Assembly (NCBI GenBank): GCA_024397955.1
Contig: CP073744.1
Location: forward strand, 744,001-808,000
Direction: 5' to 3'
DNA length: 64,000 nt
From: a bacterium SCSIO 12696
GTDB taxonomy: Bacteria; Pseudomonadota; Gammaproteobacteria; Pseudomonadales; Porticoccaceae
Position 1 is the stretch's first letter; every line of letters starts with the position of its first letter. Made by a program: the position numbers and the translations under genes. The notes below the pieces were generated by a model. The model did no database searches and was not told the DNA's origin. It saw only the letters and a list, made by a program, of their open reading frames with translations. This document shows, one piece after another, positions 46,211-56,236 of this stretch.

Positions 46211-47071
46211 TCAGCGCCCACGCCATGACGCAGTGAACATGGCTATGGCCATACCCACCACCAAGCCACCGAGATGAGCGGCATTGGCAATACCACTGCC
46301 CATCAGCTGGGAAAGCGTACCGGTAATGCCCAACACCAGAAAGATAAACATCATGCCAAACAGCATCGGCGGAAATGCCAGTAATGGATGAGGGTTTTGT
46401 CGCTGTCGCAGCCACACATAGCCCATCAAACCGTATACCACACCGGACATACCGCCAAAGGGCACAGCCGGGCTCCACAGATACTGCGCCAGGTTGCCCC
46501 CCAAGCCAGTGGCAATAATCAACCAAAATAGAAATGCCTTGCCACACACGTGCTCCAGGCGGTGACCAAACACCCAAAGCCAGAGGCAGTTAAACAACAC
46601 GTGACTGACACCAAAGTGCAGAAAAATTGGCGTTAGCCAACGCCAAAAGGTAGTCGGTGACCATTGTTCCAGTGGTGGAAACAGCAACAGACTGGCCAGC
46701 TGGGGAGAACCATTGACCAGCAATGCTCCACCAATGCTTAACACTATGCTCCACATCACCACCGGGACGCGCTGAAACAACCCAATAAACTTGGCGAACA
46801 GGTTACTGGGGCGAGCAGCACGGGGGGATGAAGACTGTGCTTTGGCGTAACTCCAGGGGTCTTTTTCGGCACGCTTTTGTGGCTGATTCAACTGGCGAAC
46901 CAACTGGTCCACTTCGACGATGTGTTCCGGGTTTTCAAGCCACAGTGACAGTCGTTGATCGTCCTTTACCAGCCGATGATTAATTTGGCGGCGTTGCAGT
47001 TCTGCCACTAATTTGTCGGGATTCCAGGAGCGAGGGAACTGGGCCACCAGCGTCCAGCTGTTTTCGTTCAC
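46211..47071 (-). CDS. Rhomboid intramembrane serine protease
   Basis: About 286 residues from GTG 47071, two bases after the nadK stop. An N-terminal soluble domain (WTLVAQFPRSWNPDKLVAELQRRQINHRLV) resembles that of GlpG. Six membrane segments follow. The catalytic serine is in VPFGGMSGVVYGLMGYVW (G-x-S-G) and the catalytic histidine in IANAAHLGGLVVGMAIAMF; HFGVSHVLFNCLWLWVFG is the conserved TM2 region with its His and Asn. It cleaves membrane proteins within the bilayer; substrates are unknown. It is coupled to nadK. Confidence 0.92.
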   Translation of the reverse strand: MNENSWTLVAQFPRSWNPDKLVAELQRRQINHRLVKDDQRLSLWLENPEHIVEVDQLVRQLNQPQKRAEKDPWSYAKAQSSSPRAARPSNLFAKFIGLFQRVPVVMWSIVLSIGGALLVNGSPQLASLLLFPPLEQWSPTTFWRWLTPIFLHFGVSHVLFNCLWLWVFGHRLEHVCGKAFLFWLIIATGLGGNLAQYLWSPAVPFGGMSGVVYGLMGYVWLRQRQNPHPLLAFPPMLFGMMFIFLVLGITGTLSQLMGSGIANAAHLGGLVVGMAIAMFTASWRGR

Positions 47072-47073
47072 TA

Positions 47074-47985
47074 TTATTTTCCGTTGGCATTGCTGCGGTG
47101 GGTAGAGCCTACCCGGCTGCCCCACCCCAGTTTGCTGCGGCAAATTTCGTAGAAATTGTGATCGGACGGGTGAATCAAGCGCAGCCGTTTTTGCTTTTTG
47201 CCAATACGAATGACATCACCGGGCTCGGTTTCCACGTGATTTTGGCCATCGCAGGTCACTGACGGATGCAGCTCATTGAGGTCACTGACTCGTATTTCGA
47301 TCTCACTGTCACCGGGCACCACAATGGGTCGGCTACTGAGAGTGTGGGGATTCATAGGCACCAGCACAATGGCGTCCAGATCCGGGTGCAAAATTGGGCC
47401 GCCACCGGAAAGTGCGTAAGCGGTGGAGCCGGTGGGGGTGGCCACAATCAGGCCGTCGGATCGCTGGCTGTTAACAAAATGGCCATCGATGTAGAGTTCA
47501 AACTCCATCATTCGAACCGACTGCCCCGGGTGCAGCACCACGTCGTTTAAGGCGATGCCCTCACCTATTTTCGCGCCATTGCGAGTAACAGCGGTTTCCA
47601 ACAAAAAACGGCTGGATTCAATGTAATTGCCGGCCAGCACTTCCCGCACCCGAGGGCCAATTTCATCCGGGTAGATGTCGTTGAGAAAGCCCAGCCGACC
47701 CCGGTTAATGCCCAGCAGCGGCACATCGAAATCCACCATCTCCCGCGCTGCACTGAGCATACTGCCATCGCCACCAACCAGGATGGCCAGATCGATACAG
47801 TCAGCAAAATCACGGCATTCACACACTGTGCAATCAATGCCCTGATTGTTCAAAAACTCAGCAGCACGGGATTCCACCAGCAAGGTGTGGTCTACACTCA
47901 AATCATCTACCAGGAAGCGCAACGACTCCACCACTTGGGGATATTGAACGCGAGCCATCAGGCCAATGCGGGGAAATGAGGGCAT
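47074..47985 (-). CDS. nadK: NAD kinase
   Basis: Phosphorylates NAD to NADP. 303 residues from ATG 47985 (MPSFPRIGLMARVQYPQVVESL), with an AGAGAG ribosome-binding stretch upstream. Motifs are AILVGGDGSMLSAAREM (GGDG) near 69-85, LLGINRGRLGFL near 91, the ATP/NAD region GLIVATPTGSTAYALSGGGPILHPDL and VPMNPHTLSSRPIVVPGDSEIEI. All are intact. It is the upstream partner of the rhomboid gene and is divergent from the DUF1853 gene. Confidence 0.95.
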   Translation of the reverse strand: MPSFPRIGLMARVQYPQVVESLRFLVDDLSVDHTLLVESRAAEFLNNQGIDCTVCECRDFADCIDLAILVGGDGSMLSAAREMVDFDVPLLGINRGRLGFLNDIYPDEIGPRVREVLAGNYIESSRFLLETAVTRNGAKIGEGIALNDVVLHPGQSVRMMEFELYIDGHFVNSQRSDGLIVATPTGSTAYALSGGGPILHPDLDAIVLVPMNPHTLSSRPIVVPGDSEIEIRVSDLNELHPSVTCDGQNHVETEPGDVIRIGKKQKRLRLIHPSDHNFYEICRSKLGWGSRVGSTHRSNANGK

Positions 47986-48053
47986 ATCACTCTCTTGCAA
48001 AAAAATACGTGAATGATCGATTATACACAGGTTTATGAGGGGGTCTCAGGTAT

Positions 48054-48962
48054 ATGCAAGTCGATTGGAATAGCTATCAATCACCCCATGTGCGCAAGCT
48101 TGCATGGGCACTTTACAGCCCGCCTCTGCTCCTCGGTTTTACGGGTAATTTGCCCGCCACAACCCAGTCTGATACGCAGCTATTTGCTGACTTGGATCGA
48201 AAGCCAGATCGGTTGGATAACTACCTGTCCAACGTTAACAGCCACCGCCTGGGTTATTACTTTGAAGCGCTGTGGGCTTTCTACTTTGAACACCACCCGG
48301 AGTACCAACTGCTGGGCCATAACCTTCAGGTAATCAACACAGAAAAGCGCACTTTGGGTGCGTTTGATTTTATTTACCGCCACTTGCCCAGCAGCCAGGT
48401 TCACCACCTGGAAGTCGCGGTGAAATTTTATTTATTTACCGGAAACCACAACCAGTTAAACGACCGAGCACGTTGGCCTGGCCCCAACCCCAAAGACAAC
48501 CTGGCGACCAAAGAGCAACGACTGCTGGACCACCAGCTACCGCTCAGCCGCTCGACGGAGGGTCGCATCGCTATTGCCAAGCTGGGGGCTGACAGAGTTA
48601 CTGCTTCATCGGCTGCTTTAAAAGGCTACTTATTTTATCCATGGAATAGCGGCTCTGAGCGGCCAGACTGGACGCCAGAAAATCATTGTTTTGGCCATTG
48701 GTTGTACGCATCCCGGTTGCCACAACTTGTTGAGCAACACCCTGACAGCGACTGGCATCTGCTGGAGAAACAGCAGTGGCTAGGTACCCGATTTCATATA
48801 CCGCAGGCGGAAACCCATACCGGGGAAGAATTGCTTGAGTTAGCGCAAATAAGTGACATCACCTATCCGGTGATGGCAGCGCGAGTGAGTCAGGTTGGCG
48901 AAGGTTTTAATGAAAAAGAACGCTTTTTTGTCGTACCAGATACCTGGCCCAAACACGATTGA
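48054..48962 (+). CDS. DUF1853 family protein
   Basis: A 302-residue protein of the DUF1853 type. It begins SPHVRKLAWALYSPPLL and has LGYYFEALWAFYFEHHPEYQLLGHNLQV near 63-90, then GAFDFIYRH, VHHLEVAVKFYLFTG and GPNPKDNLATKEQRLLDHQL. The FEALWAF... D-F...E-V-A-x-K-F-Y pattern recalls PD-(D/E)xK nucleases (Glu, Asp, Glu-x-Lys), a point I only infer. It is a single gene, divergent from nadK, with a terminator for the tRNA cluster behind it. Confidence 0.82.
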   Translation: MQVDWNSYQSPHVRKLAWALYSPPLLLGFTGNLPATTQSDTQLFADLDRKPDRLDNYLSNVNSHRLGYYFEALWAFYFEHHPEYQLLGHNLQVINTEKRTLGAFDFIYRHLPSSQVHHLEVAVKFYLFTGNHNQLNDRARWPGPNPKDNLATKEQRLLDHQLPLSRSTEGRIAIAKLGADRVTASSAALKGYLFYPWNSGSERPDWTPENHCFGHWLYASRLPQLVEQHPDSDWHLLEKQQWLGTRFHIPQAETHTGEELLELAQISDITYPVMAARVSQVGEGFNEKERFFVVPDTWPKHD

Positions 48963-48993
48963 CTGTAAGCCCACCAATAATTTTGGGTGCAAC

Positions 48994-49023
48994 AAAAAAG
49001 CCGTCTCCAAAAGAGACGGCTTT
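48994..49023 (-). terminator. Terminator of the tRNA-Val/tRNA-Asp transcript
   Basis: On the minus strand the stem AAAGCCGTCTC/GAGACGGCTTT is followed by six T, 8 bases after the tRNA-Asp CCA end. Confidence 0.85.
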
Positions 49024-49030
49024 ATGTATA

Positions 49031-49107
49031 TGGCGACCCGGAAGGGACTCGAACCCTCGACCTCCGGCGTGACAGGCCGGCATTCTAACCAACTGAACTA
49101 CCGGGCC
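49031..49107 (-). tRNA. tRNA-Asp (GTC)
   Basis: A 77-nt cloverleaf with encoded CCA. The acceptor GGCCCGG pairs with CCGGGTC (one G-U). The anticodon loop CTGTCAC carries GTC, and the T-arm GTTCGAGTC is normal. It is cotranscribed with tRNA-Val 81 bp upstream. Confidence 0.96.
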
Positions 49108-49188
49108 GCTGTATTTTCTTTCGATTTTGACTTTACCAAAATTCACTTACTGGCCTGTCACAAAGGCTCTTCACCTCAAAACAGTAAG

Positions 49189-49264
49189 TGGTGGGTGGTA
49201 CAGGGATCGAACCTGTGACCTACGGCTTGTAAGGCCGTTGCTCTCCCAGCTGAGCTAACCACCC
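49189..49264 (-). tRNA. tRNA-Val (TAC)
   Basis: A 76-nt cloverleaf with encoded CCA. The acceptor GGGTGGT pairs with ACCACCC; the anticodon loop CTTACAA carries TAC; the D-arm has AGCTCAGCTGGGAGAGC. It lies upstream of tRNA-Asp on the same strand. Confidence 0.97.
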
Positions 49265-49421
49265 CTCGAAAGAGATGCGCATTCTACCCAATTCCGATGA
49301 CCTGTCAAACGCTTTTTTAAAATTTTTTTACAGCCCCCGCGGCTATACTTATTTACCGCTCGCGACTAAGATATCGCGCCTGATCATTGTTTGCACAATT
49401 CCAGTCATTAACACCTAAGCC

Positions 49422-49778
49422 ATGGAAATATTTAAAGAATTCAGCTTTGAAGCCGCTCACCGCCTACCCAATGTACCGGCTGGACACAAATGCGCACGCC
49501 TTCACGGGCACTCCTTCCAGGTCGCTATTTACGTGGCCGGACCAGTGGGTGATGACAGCGGTTGGGTGATGGATTTTGGCGATATAAAAGCGGCGTTTAA
49601 GCCCATTTATGATCAGTTGGATCACTACTACCTGAACGACATTGAAGGGCTGGAAAACCCCACCAGTGAAAACATCGCCCGCTGGATTTGGCAACGACTG
49701 AAGCCCACATTACCGGAGCTATCGCAAATCGTGATTCGGGAAACCTGTACCAGCGGCTGTGTTTACCGAGGGGAATAA
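49422..49778 (+). CDS. queD: 6-carboxy-5,6,7,8-tetrahydropterin synthase QueD
   Basis: A 118-residue enzyme of queuosine (7-deazaguanine) biosynthesis that turns dihydroneopterin triphosphate into 6-carboxytetrahydropterin. Zinc ligands and catalytic residues are visible: His in FEAAHRLP, the catalytic Cys in [12 protein letters not shown] with the HGH pair, MDFGDIK and LDHYYLND, and the C-terminal Glu in [10 protein letters not shown]. Length is typical. It stands alone, divergent from the tRNA cluster; no other que genes are in view. Confidence 0.95.
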   Translation: MEIFKEFSFEAAHRLPNVPAGHKCARLHGHSFQVAIYVAGPVGDDSGWVMDFGDIKAAFKPIYDQLDHYYLNDIEGLENPTSENIARWIWQRLKPTLPELSQIVIRETCTSGCVYRGE

Positions 49779-49790
49779 TGCGAGTGGAAA

Positions 49791-50699
49791 TTATCGCAAG
49801 ATAGCTTCCAACGCCCCTTTTAATTCCGGGTACTGAAATTCATAACCGGCGTTCATTATTTTTTCTGGCACAACCCGCTGACCACTCAACAACAACTCAT
49901 CGGCCATTTCACCAAATAACAATCGCGCCACAGATTCAGGCATCGGCAGCAACATGGGTCGATGTAATACACCCGCCAACTGGCGGCTAAATTCTCCATT
50001 GGTGACACCGCCGGGGGCTGTACCATTTACTGGGCCGCGAATATCAGTGTGCTCCAGTGCGTACACAATGATGCCCACCAGATCATCAATATGCACCCAG
50101 GAAAACCACTGTTGCCCTGTACCAAGGCGCCCCCCCAAACCAAACTTAAAAGCTGGCAACATGCGCGCCAAGGCGCCCTCTTTAGCGCCCAATACCACGC
50201 CAATTCGCACAGAGCACACTCGGCAGCCAATGCTGGCAAAGGATTTCGCGCGCTCCTCCCAATCTCGACACAACTGATGGGAGAAACAATCCTCAGGGGC
50301 ACCTTGTTCATTCAGTGGCTCATCACCATGAGGGCCGTAATAACCAATGGCAGAGCCATTAATCAAGGCTTTCGGGGGACGAGGTGCTTGCACAAAGTAG
50401 TTGTAGAGCCGCTTGGTGGTTTTGATCCGGCTGTCATAGAAGCGTTGTTTGCGCTTTGCGTTCCAACGCCCCTCGGCCAGCGGCTCTCCAGCCAGGTTAA
50501 TCACACCGTCAAAAGCAAGAGTCACGTCCAGCTCATCAAGATCGCGATACAACTGAACCCCAGATGGCATAAATTGAGCAGCTTCATTAGGGTGGCGACT
50601 GATAACGTGGACACCATAACCGTCACTCAGCAACCTGCGACAGAGATGCTTGCCAATAAAGCCGGTACCGCCAGTGATCAGTATTTGTTTTGAATCCAT
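49791..50699 (-). CDS. TIGR01777-type NAD(P)-dependent epimerase/SDR protein (YfcH-like)
   Basis: A 302-residue extended SDR. The nucleotide motif is ILITGGTGFIGKHLCRRL near 6-23. GVINLAGEPLAEGRWNAKRKQRFYDSRI near 65-92 is characteristic of the YfcH/TIGR01777 family, and GSAIGYYGPHGDEPLNE contains the YG-type active-site region. The C-terminal DUF1731-like part (GEMADELLLSGQRVVPEKIMNAGYEFQYPEL) is complete. The substrate is unknown; plant homologues have been linked to cell division. It is convergent with queD. Confidence 0.9.
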   Translation of the reverse strand: MDSKQILITGGTGFIGKHLCRRLLSDGYGVHVISRHPNEAAQFMPSGVQLYRDLDELDVTLAFDGVINLAGEPLAEGRWNAKRKQRFYDSRIKTTKRLYNYFVQAPRPPKALINGSAIGYYGPHGDEPLNEQGAPEDCFSHQLCRDWEERAKSFASIGCRVCSVRIGVVLGAKEGALARMLPAFKFGLGGRLGTGQQWFSWVHIDDLVGIIVYALEHTDIRGPVNGTAPGGVTNGEFSRQLAGVLHRPMLLPMPESVARLLFGEMADELLLSGQRVVPEKIMNAGYEFQYPELKGALEAILR

Positions 50700-50830
50700 A
50701 AGCAGCCGCGCGTGATGTGTTAGTTTATCCCTAAAAATAGCAGAGTAACGGCAGCCGGGTCAGTAACCCGTGAAGATAGGTATGGAAATGACGAAGTAAT
50801 GTGCGAGTAAAATATAGTTACTACGATAAA

Positions 50831-50868
50831 AACCAAAAGGGCCATTCTTTCGAATGGCCCTTTTGGTT
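50831..50868. terminator. Strong terminator after tRNA-Pro
   Basis: A perfect 17-bp stem, AACCAAAAGGGCCATTC paired with GAATGGCCCTTTTGGTT around TTTC, with T-runs on both strands. It is 5 bp beyond the CCA end of tRNA-Pro and closes the large minus-strand translation operon. Confidence 0.9.
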
Positions 50869-50873
50869 TTAAA

Positions 50874-50952
<79 letters not shown>

Positions 50953-51021
50953 AGAGGCGCATATAATACCGATTGGGAAAGCGATTGCAATCAAATTTTC
51001 AGGGTTAACAGCGATGATCGA

Positions 51022-51378
51022 TTAGCTTTTGAGGGTAGTCAGAATATCTTCCAACTCGGTGATGGTCTGGCCAATCAATTGTCGAATTTGAGTCGCCTCT
51101 TCCTTGGCATCGCCACCGCCCAAACGCTGGCGGGCACCGCCAATGGTGTAGCCTTGCTCATAAAGTAACGAACGAATCTGGCGAATCAGCAATACATCTT
51201 GGCGTTGGTAATAACGGCGATTTCCGCGGCGCTTAACCGGGCTTAAATTGGGAAATTCCTGCTCCCAATAGCGCAGTACGTGAGGTTTAACATCACACAG
51301 CTCACTGACCTCACCAATGGTGAAGTAGCGTTTTCCGGGAATCACCGGCAGTTCGTTATTATTGCTCGCTTCCAGCAT
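51022..51378 (-). CDS. MerR-family transcriptional regulator linked to ihfA
   Basis: A 118-residue regulator. The winged HTH is [50 protein letters not shown] near 16-65. A short effector/dimer helix ([21 protein letters not shown]) follows, without cysteines or a sensor domain. A MerR-like gene in this place overlaps ihfA in many gammaproteobacteria. Here the overlap with ihfA is 20 bp. No target is known to me. Confidence 0.9.
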   Translation of the reverse strand: MLEASNNNELPVIPGKRYFTIGEVSELCDVKPHVLRYWEQEFPNLSPVKRRGNRRYYQRQDVLLIRQIRSLLYEQGYTIGGARQRLGGGDAKEEATQIRQLIGQTITELEDILTTLKS

Positions 51379-51670
51379 CGTCTATGCGATTTTCCACTTT
51401 TGTTTTTAGTTTTTGTCCGGGCTTGAAGGTCACTACTCGGCGGGCAGATATAGGGATTTCTTCACCGGTTTTGGGGTTTCGGCCTGGGCGGGTACTTTTG
51501 TCCCGCAGGTCGAAGTTGCCAAAACCGGACAGTTTTACCTGTTCATTGTTTTCCAGGGAGGCACGAATTTCTTCAAAAAACAGTTCGACGAGTTCTTTGG
51601 CCTCTCTTTTATTGAGGCCAAGTTCGTCGAACAGCATTTCCGCCAGGTCGGCTTTGGTGAGAGCTGTCAT
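51359..51670 (-). CDS. ihfA: Integration host factor subunit alpha
   Basis: A 103-residue HU/IHF-family DNA-bending protein. [32 protein letters not shown] at the N-terminus, the beta-arm [26 protein letters not shown] with the intercalating Pro in PGRNPKTGE, and [15 protein letters not shown] identify the alpha subunit. It follows pheT by 68 bp in the classic pheST-ihfA order. It forms a heterodimer with IhfB, which is not encoded here. Confidence 0.96.
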   Translation of the reverse strand: MTALTKADLAEMLFDELGLNKREAKELVELFFEEIRASLENNEQVKLSGFGNFDLRDKSTRPGRNPKTGEEIPISARRVVTFKPGQKLKTKVENRIDDAGSEQ

Positions 51671-51738
51671 AGCAGCCCTGCCCTATTGGTTACCGCCATT
51701 GTTCTACCCTGTTTTTATTGGTACTAGCCTTTGGGAGT

Positions 51739-54132
51739 CTAACCCCTCAGAGTCGCGCCGTATTTTTGCTCAAGCGCCCCTACGACATTGTCTACAGACT
51801 GAGTGACTTCCTGCTCATTAAGAGTGCGCGATAAATCTCGAAAGATCAACCCTAACGCTACACTTTTTCTATTATTATCAATGCCTTTGCCGTGATATAC
51901 GTCAAATATCTTTAAGTCAATGAGGAAATCACCTGCCGCCTGACGGGCGGCAATCAGCAAATCACCAACGGCCACTTCACGGTCGACCAGCAGTGCAATA
52001 TCGCGGCGAACTTCCGGGAACTTACTCAGCTCCTGGAAACTGGGAAGCTGGGCATCTTCAAGCCCATCAAGTGCTATTTCAAACAGATAGGCAGCTTGAT
52101 CTAGCCCCAGTGATTTTTGTAGTGACGGGTGTAGTTTACCCATAACACCAATAGCTCGGCCGTCGCGCAAAACCTGCGCGCACTGGCCTGGATGCAGGGC
52201 ACTGTGCTCACCTTTGGTGAATTGAAATTGGGCATTCTCACCACACAGGCTCAACAAAGATTCCACATCGCCCTTGAGATCGTAAAAGTCCACGGCATCT
52301 TTTTCGTGCAACCAGCTCTCTTCCAGACGCGGACCAGCAATCAATCCGGCGATCACTCGTTGCTGTTTCAGCCCATTGAGGTCATTGTCTTTTTGCGGCA
52401 CAAAGCGCAAGCCAGTTTCAAACAGGCGTACACGGTTTTGCTGGCGGTTGATGTTGTGCTTCAAAGTATTGAGCAAACCCACCCAAAGCCCGGTGCGCAT
52501 TACGCCCATATCCGCAGAAATGGGGTTAGCCAGCGCAATGGTGGCAGCATCAGGCTCTACCAACTTCTGTTGTTCCGGGTCCACAAAGCTGTATGTGATC
52601 GCCTCGCGGTAGCCACGGCTAATCAGTTGCTGGCGCAAGGCCGCTGTACCCACCTGAGCCTCTTGCTTGGGCAAGATAGGCAGTGGTGCTTCCAAAGTCG
52701 TGGTAGGCAAGCGATTGTAGCCGTAGAGTCGGGCAATCTCTTCGATCAGGTCGGCTTCAATGGCAATGTCGAAACGCCAGCTGGGGGCGGTAAATGTCCA
52801 GCCATTGTTATCGCTGGATTCCAGCTTCAAGCCCAGGCGGGTTAACATTTCCACAACCGTTTTGTCTTCTAACGTCAGTGCCAATTGTTGCTGCAAGCGG
52901 GCTTTGCGCAAGGTGACTGTGGCAGGCTTGGGCATTTTGTCGGCAGCACAAGTGCGCGCCAACGGCCCTGGCTGGCCACCGGTGATGTCCAGCAGCAATT
53001 GAGTGGCCCGCTCTACGGCCAGTTCCTGCAGCAGAGGGTCAACGCCACGCTCGTAGCGGTGGGAAGCATCGGTGTGCATACCGTAGCTGCGGGCCTTGCC
53101 AGCGATGGTAAGAGGATTGAAGTAGGCGCATTCCAGGAAGATATCCGTACTGCCTTCCGCTACTGCCGTGTCGTCGCCACCCATAATGCCGGCCATGGCG
53201 ACCGCCTTGCTGTGATCCGCAATGACCAGGGTATCGGCGCGCAGCTTCACTTCTGAGCCATCCAGCAATTTCAGGGGCTCGCCCTCTTCCGCCATGCGCA
53301 CGCGAATGCCGCCATCGATTTTGTTGCAGTCAAAGGCGTGCATCGGTTGGCCCAGTTCCAACAATACGTAGTTGGTGATATCCACCACTGGGTCGATGGA
53401 ACGCAGGCCACTGCGGCGCAGTTTTTCTTGCATCCACTGGGGCGTGGGCTGGCTGGTGTCCACGTTGCGAATGACCCGGCCTACGTAGTTAGGGCAGCCT
53501 TCGTCCGCAATCAGTTCAACAGAAACGGTATCGTCAATTTGCGGCGCGACTGGCTTAATATCAACTTCCGAGACGTCTACCTGATTGAGAGCGCCCACTT
53601 CACGAGCCACACCGCGAACACTGAGGCAGTCACCTCGGTTGGGGGTAAGGTCTACTTCGATCAGTTGGTCGTTGAGATCCAGGTATTCACGAATATCGGC
53701 CCCTACCGGTGCATCTTCAGGCAGCTCCCAAATACCATCGGCAGCTTCGCTGACCCCCAGCTCATCTTCCGAGCACAACATGCCAAAGGATTCTACCCCG
53801 CGCAGCTTGGCTTTCTTGATCTTGAAGTCACCGGGCAGTTTGGCACCCACAGTCGCAAAGGCGGTCTTCAAACCTTTCCGGGCATTAGGAGCACCGCACA
53901 CAACTTGCACGGTGTCATTACCATTGCCCACCACCTGACAAACGCGCAGCTTGTCTGCATCCGGGTGTTGCTCAATGGCAACAATTTCACCCACCACAAC
54001 GCCGCTAAATTCAGCGGCAGCGGATTCCACACCATCCACTTCCAGACCCGCCATGGTGATCTGGGCCATTAGTTCTTCGGTGGTGATTTGCGGATTGGCC
54101 CACTCGCGCAGCCAGGATTCGCTGAATTTCAT
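51739..54132 (-). CDS. pheT: Phenylalanine-tRNA ligase beta subunit
   Basis: A 797-residue subunit with the standard domain order. The N-terminal EMAP/tRNA-binding domain (VVGEIVAIEQHPDADKLRVCQV) is near 45-150, the B3/B4 editing domain near 210-375 (GQPMHAFD, KLLDGSEV), B5 near 405-475 (DLIEEIARLYGYNRLPTT), then the catalytic-like core and the C-terminal anticodon-binding FDX-ACB domain (FPEVRRDIALLVDREV). It pairs with PheS. The start codon lies 20 bp from an inverted-repeat element that separates it from pheS. Confidence 0.97.
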   Translation of the reverse strand: MKFSESWLREWANPQITTEELMAQITMAGLEVDGVESAAAEFSGVVVGEIVAIEQHPDADKLRVCQVVGNGNDTVQVVCGAPNARKGLKTAFATVGAKLPGDFKIKKAKLRGVESFGMLCSEDELGVSEAADGIWELPEDAPVGADIREYLDLNDQLIEVDLTPNRGDCLSVRGVAREVGALNQVDVSEVDIKPVAPQIDDTVSVELIADEGCPNYVGRVIRNVDTSQPTPQWMQEKLRRSGLRSIDPVVDITNYVLLELGQPMHAFDCNKIDGGIRVRMAEEGEPLKLLDGSEVKLRADTLVIADHSKAVAMAGIMGGDDTAVAEGSTDIFLECAYFNPLTIAGKARSYGMHTDASHRYERGVDPLLQELAVERATQLLLDITGGQPGPLARTCAADKMPKPATVTLRKARLQQQLALTLEDKTVVEMLTRLGLKLESSDNNGWTFTAPSWRFDIAIEADLIEEIARLYGYNRLPTTTLEAPLPILPKQEAQVGTAALRQQLISRGYREAITYSFVDPEQQKLVEPDAATIALANPISADMGVMRTGLWVGLLNTLKHNINRQQNRVRLFETGLRFVPQKDNDLNGLKQQRVIAGLIAGPRLEESWLHEKDAVDFYDLKGDVESLLSLCGENAQFQFTKGEHSALHPGQCAQVLRDGRAIGVMGKLHPSLQKSLGLDQAAYLFEIALDGLEDAQLPSFQELSKFPEVRRDIALLVDREVAVGDLLIAARQAAGDFLIDLKIFDVYHGKGIDNNRKSVALGLIFRDLSRTLNEQEVTQSVDNVVGALEQKYGATLRG

Positions 54133-54152
54133 GTTTTAAAACCTTCGGTTTT

Positions 54153-54305
54153 GGGAGATGAGAGATGGGAGACGAGAGATGCAGACCCTGCCACATCAAA
54201 ACCTCAAACCACCTGACACCAATATCCCTTCAAATTCTATTTATTGCGCCGAGAATTCAATCCGGGAGCAAATACGTCTCTCATCTCCCGTCTCCCATCT
54301 CTCAT
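54153..54305. repeat. Inverted-repeat element between pheS and pheT
   Basis: The left arm (54153-54181) starts GGGAGATGAGAGATGGGAGA, and the right arm (54275-54305) carries its near-exact reverse complement. The arms are about 29 bp, made of repeated GAGATG/GAGACG units, around some 95 bp without a gene. The right arm abuts the pheS stop codon. It looks like a MITE-like or REP-like insertion that enlarged an intergenic space in the operon; whether copies exist elsewhere cannot be seen here. Confidence 0.7.
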
Positions 54306-54306
54306 T

Positions 54307-55323
<1,017 letters not shown>

Positions 55324-55400
55324 TTATCCCAAATTATTGTTCTGACTTTACCCCCCGCCTCATCCTGAGAAAACGCTTTCAAGATGACACAGGGCAAAAA

Positions 55401-55432
55401 AATGGGGAAAGAGCGCAAGCCCTTTCCCCATT
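55401..55432 (-). terminator. Intrinsic terminator or attenuator between rplT and pheS
   Basis: On the minus strand AATGGGGAAAG pairs with CTTTCCCCATT and is followed by seven T. It lies 45 bp after rplT and 80 bp before pheS. In E. coli a Phe-rich leader peptide precedes such an attenuator; I see no Phe-rich leader here. Confidence 0.8.
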
Positions 55433-55476
55433 CGATACTGCTTGTAACACCGGAGTTGTATTAACCCCAGGTGTTA

Positions 55477-55833
55477 TCAGGCAAGGGCGGCTTTCGCTTT
55501 TTCAACGACTGCCGCAAAACCCACTTTGTCGTGCACAGCCAGGTCGGCCAGTACGCGACGGTCCAGGGCAATGCCGGCTTTTTTCATGCCGGAAATGAAC
55601 TGGCTGTAGGTGATGCCTTCGTTGCGAGCCTGGGCGTTGATACGGGTAATCCACAGCTGGCGGAAGGTACGCTTTTTAACGCGACGGTCGCGGTAGGCAT
55701 ATTGACCAGCTTTGGTTACGGCCTGCTTGGCAACGCGCAATACGCGACTGCGAGCACCGTAGTAACCCTTGGCTTGCTTCAGAATCTTTTTGTGCTTTCT
55801 GCGTGCGGTTACACCGCGCTTAACTCGAGCCAT
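55477..55833 (-). CDS. rplT: 50S ribosomal protein L20
   Basis: A 118-residue 23S rRNA-binding protein needed for early 50S assembly. The basic N-terminus [29 protein letters not shown] and the body [35 protein letters not shown] are highly conserved. It follows rpmI by 34 bp. In E. coli L20 represses its own operon at the rpmI leader. Confidence 0.98.
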   Translation of the reverse strand: MARVKRGVTARRKHKKILKQAKGYYGARSRVLRVAKQAVTKAGQYAYRDRRVKKRTFRQLWITRINAQARNEGITYSQFISGMKKAGIALDRRVLADLAVHDKVGFAAVVEKAKAALA

Positions 55834-55867
55834 TTCTCTATCCTCTCAAATCAGTTAATGAGCGCGG

Positions 55868-56059
55868 TTAAACCCGCAGCATACGATCGACCAGTGGCTT
55901 GTCGGCAGCGTTCATTTGATCGGTGCCGCGCAGCTGGCGCTTACGCTTGGTGCTCATTTTGGTGAGGATGTGGCTTTTGTTAGCGTGCTTGTGCTTGTAG
56001 CCGGAAGCGCTTTTCTTGAAACGCTTGGCGGCTCCGCTGTGTGCTTTGGCTTTTGGCAT
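55868..56059 (-). CDS. rpmI: 50S ribosomal protein L35
   Basis: A 63-residue basic protein with the family sequence [31 protein letters not shown] and a C-terminal [11 protein letters not shown]. The ATG has GGAG 8 bases upstream. It lies between infC and rplT, the universal order. Confidence 0.97.
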   Translation of the reverse strand: MPKAKAHSGAAKRFKKSASGYKHKHANKSHILTKMSTKRKRQLRGTDQMNAADKPLVDRMLRV

Positions 56060-56236
56060 TGTATTTACTCCACAATGTGATACCCGCTGGGTATCAAGGT
56101 TTAATATAAGGAGAAGTCTGTTCGGTCAGCCAGCCAACAGGCTGAGGGCGATACAGCCGGATTAGTGTCTTTTATAAAAGGTACGTTCCGGTTCACTTTT
56201 CCACGTTACTGCGTGTTACTACTTTTGAACGCTCAG
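56060..56236 (-). promoter_or_regulatory. infC-rpmI leader with two hairpins
   Basis: The 177 bases between infC and rpmI contain a perfect hairpin GATACCC-AGC-GGGTATC (56079-56095) just before the rpmI ribosome binding site, and a CAGCC/GGCTG stem (56127-56144). The position agrees with the L20-controlled translational operator known in E. coli. I cannot confirm the pseudoknot. Confidence 0.4.

Noticed and set aside
48895..49218. 107-aa ORF across tRNA-Asp, with MATRKGLEPSTSGVTGRHSNQLNYRA
   Set aside because: This peptide is the known artefact of translating a tRNA gene antisense; the tRNA call explains it.
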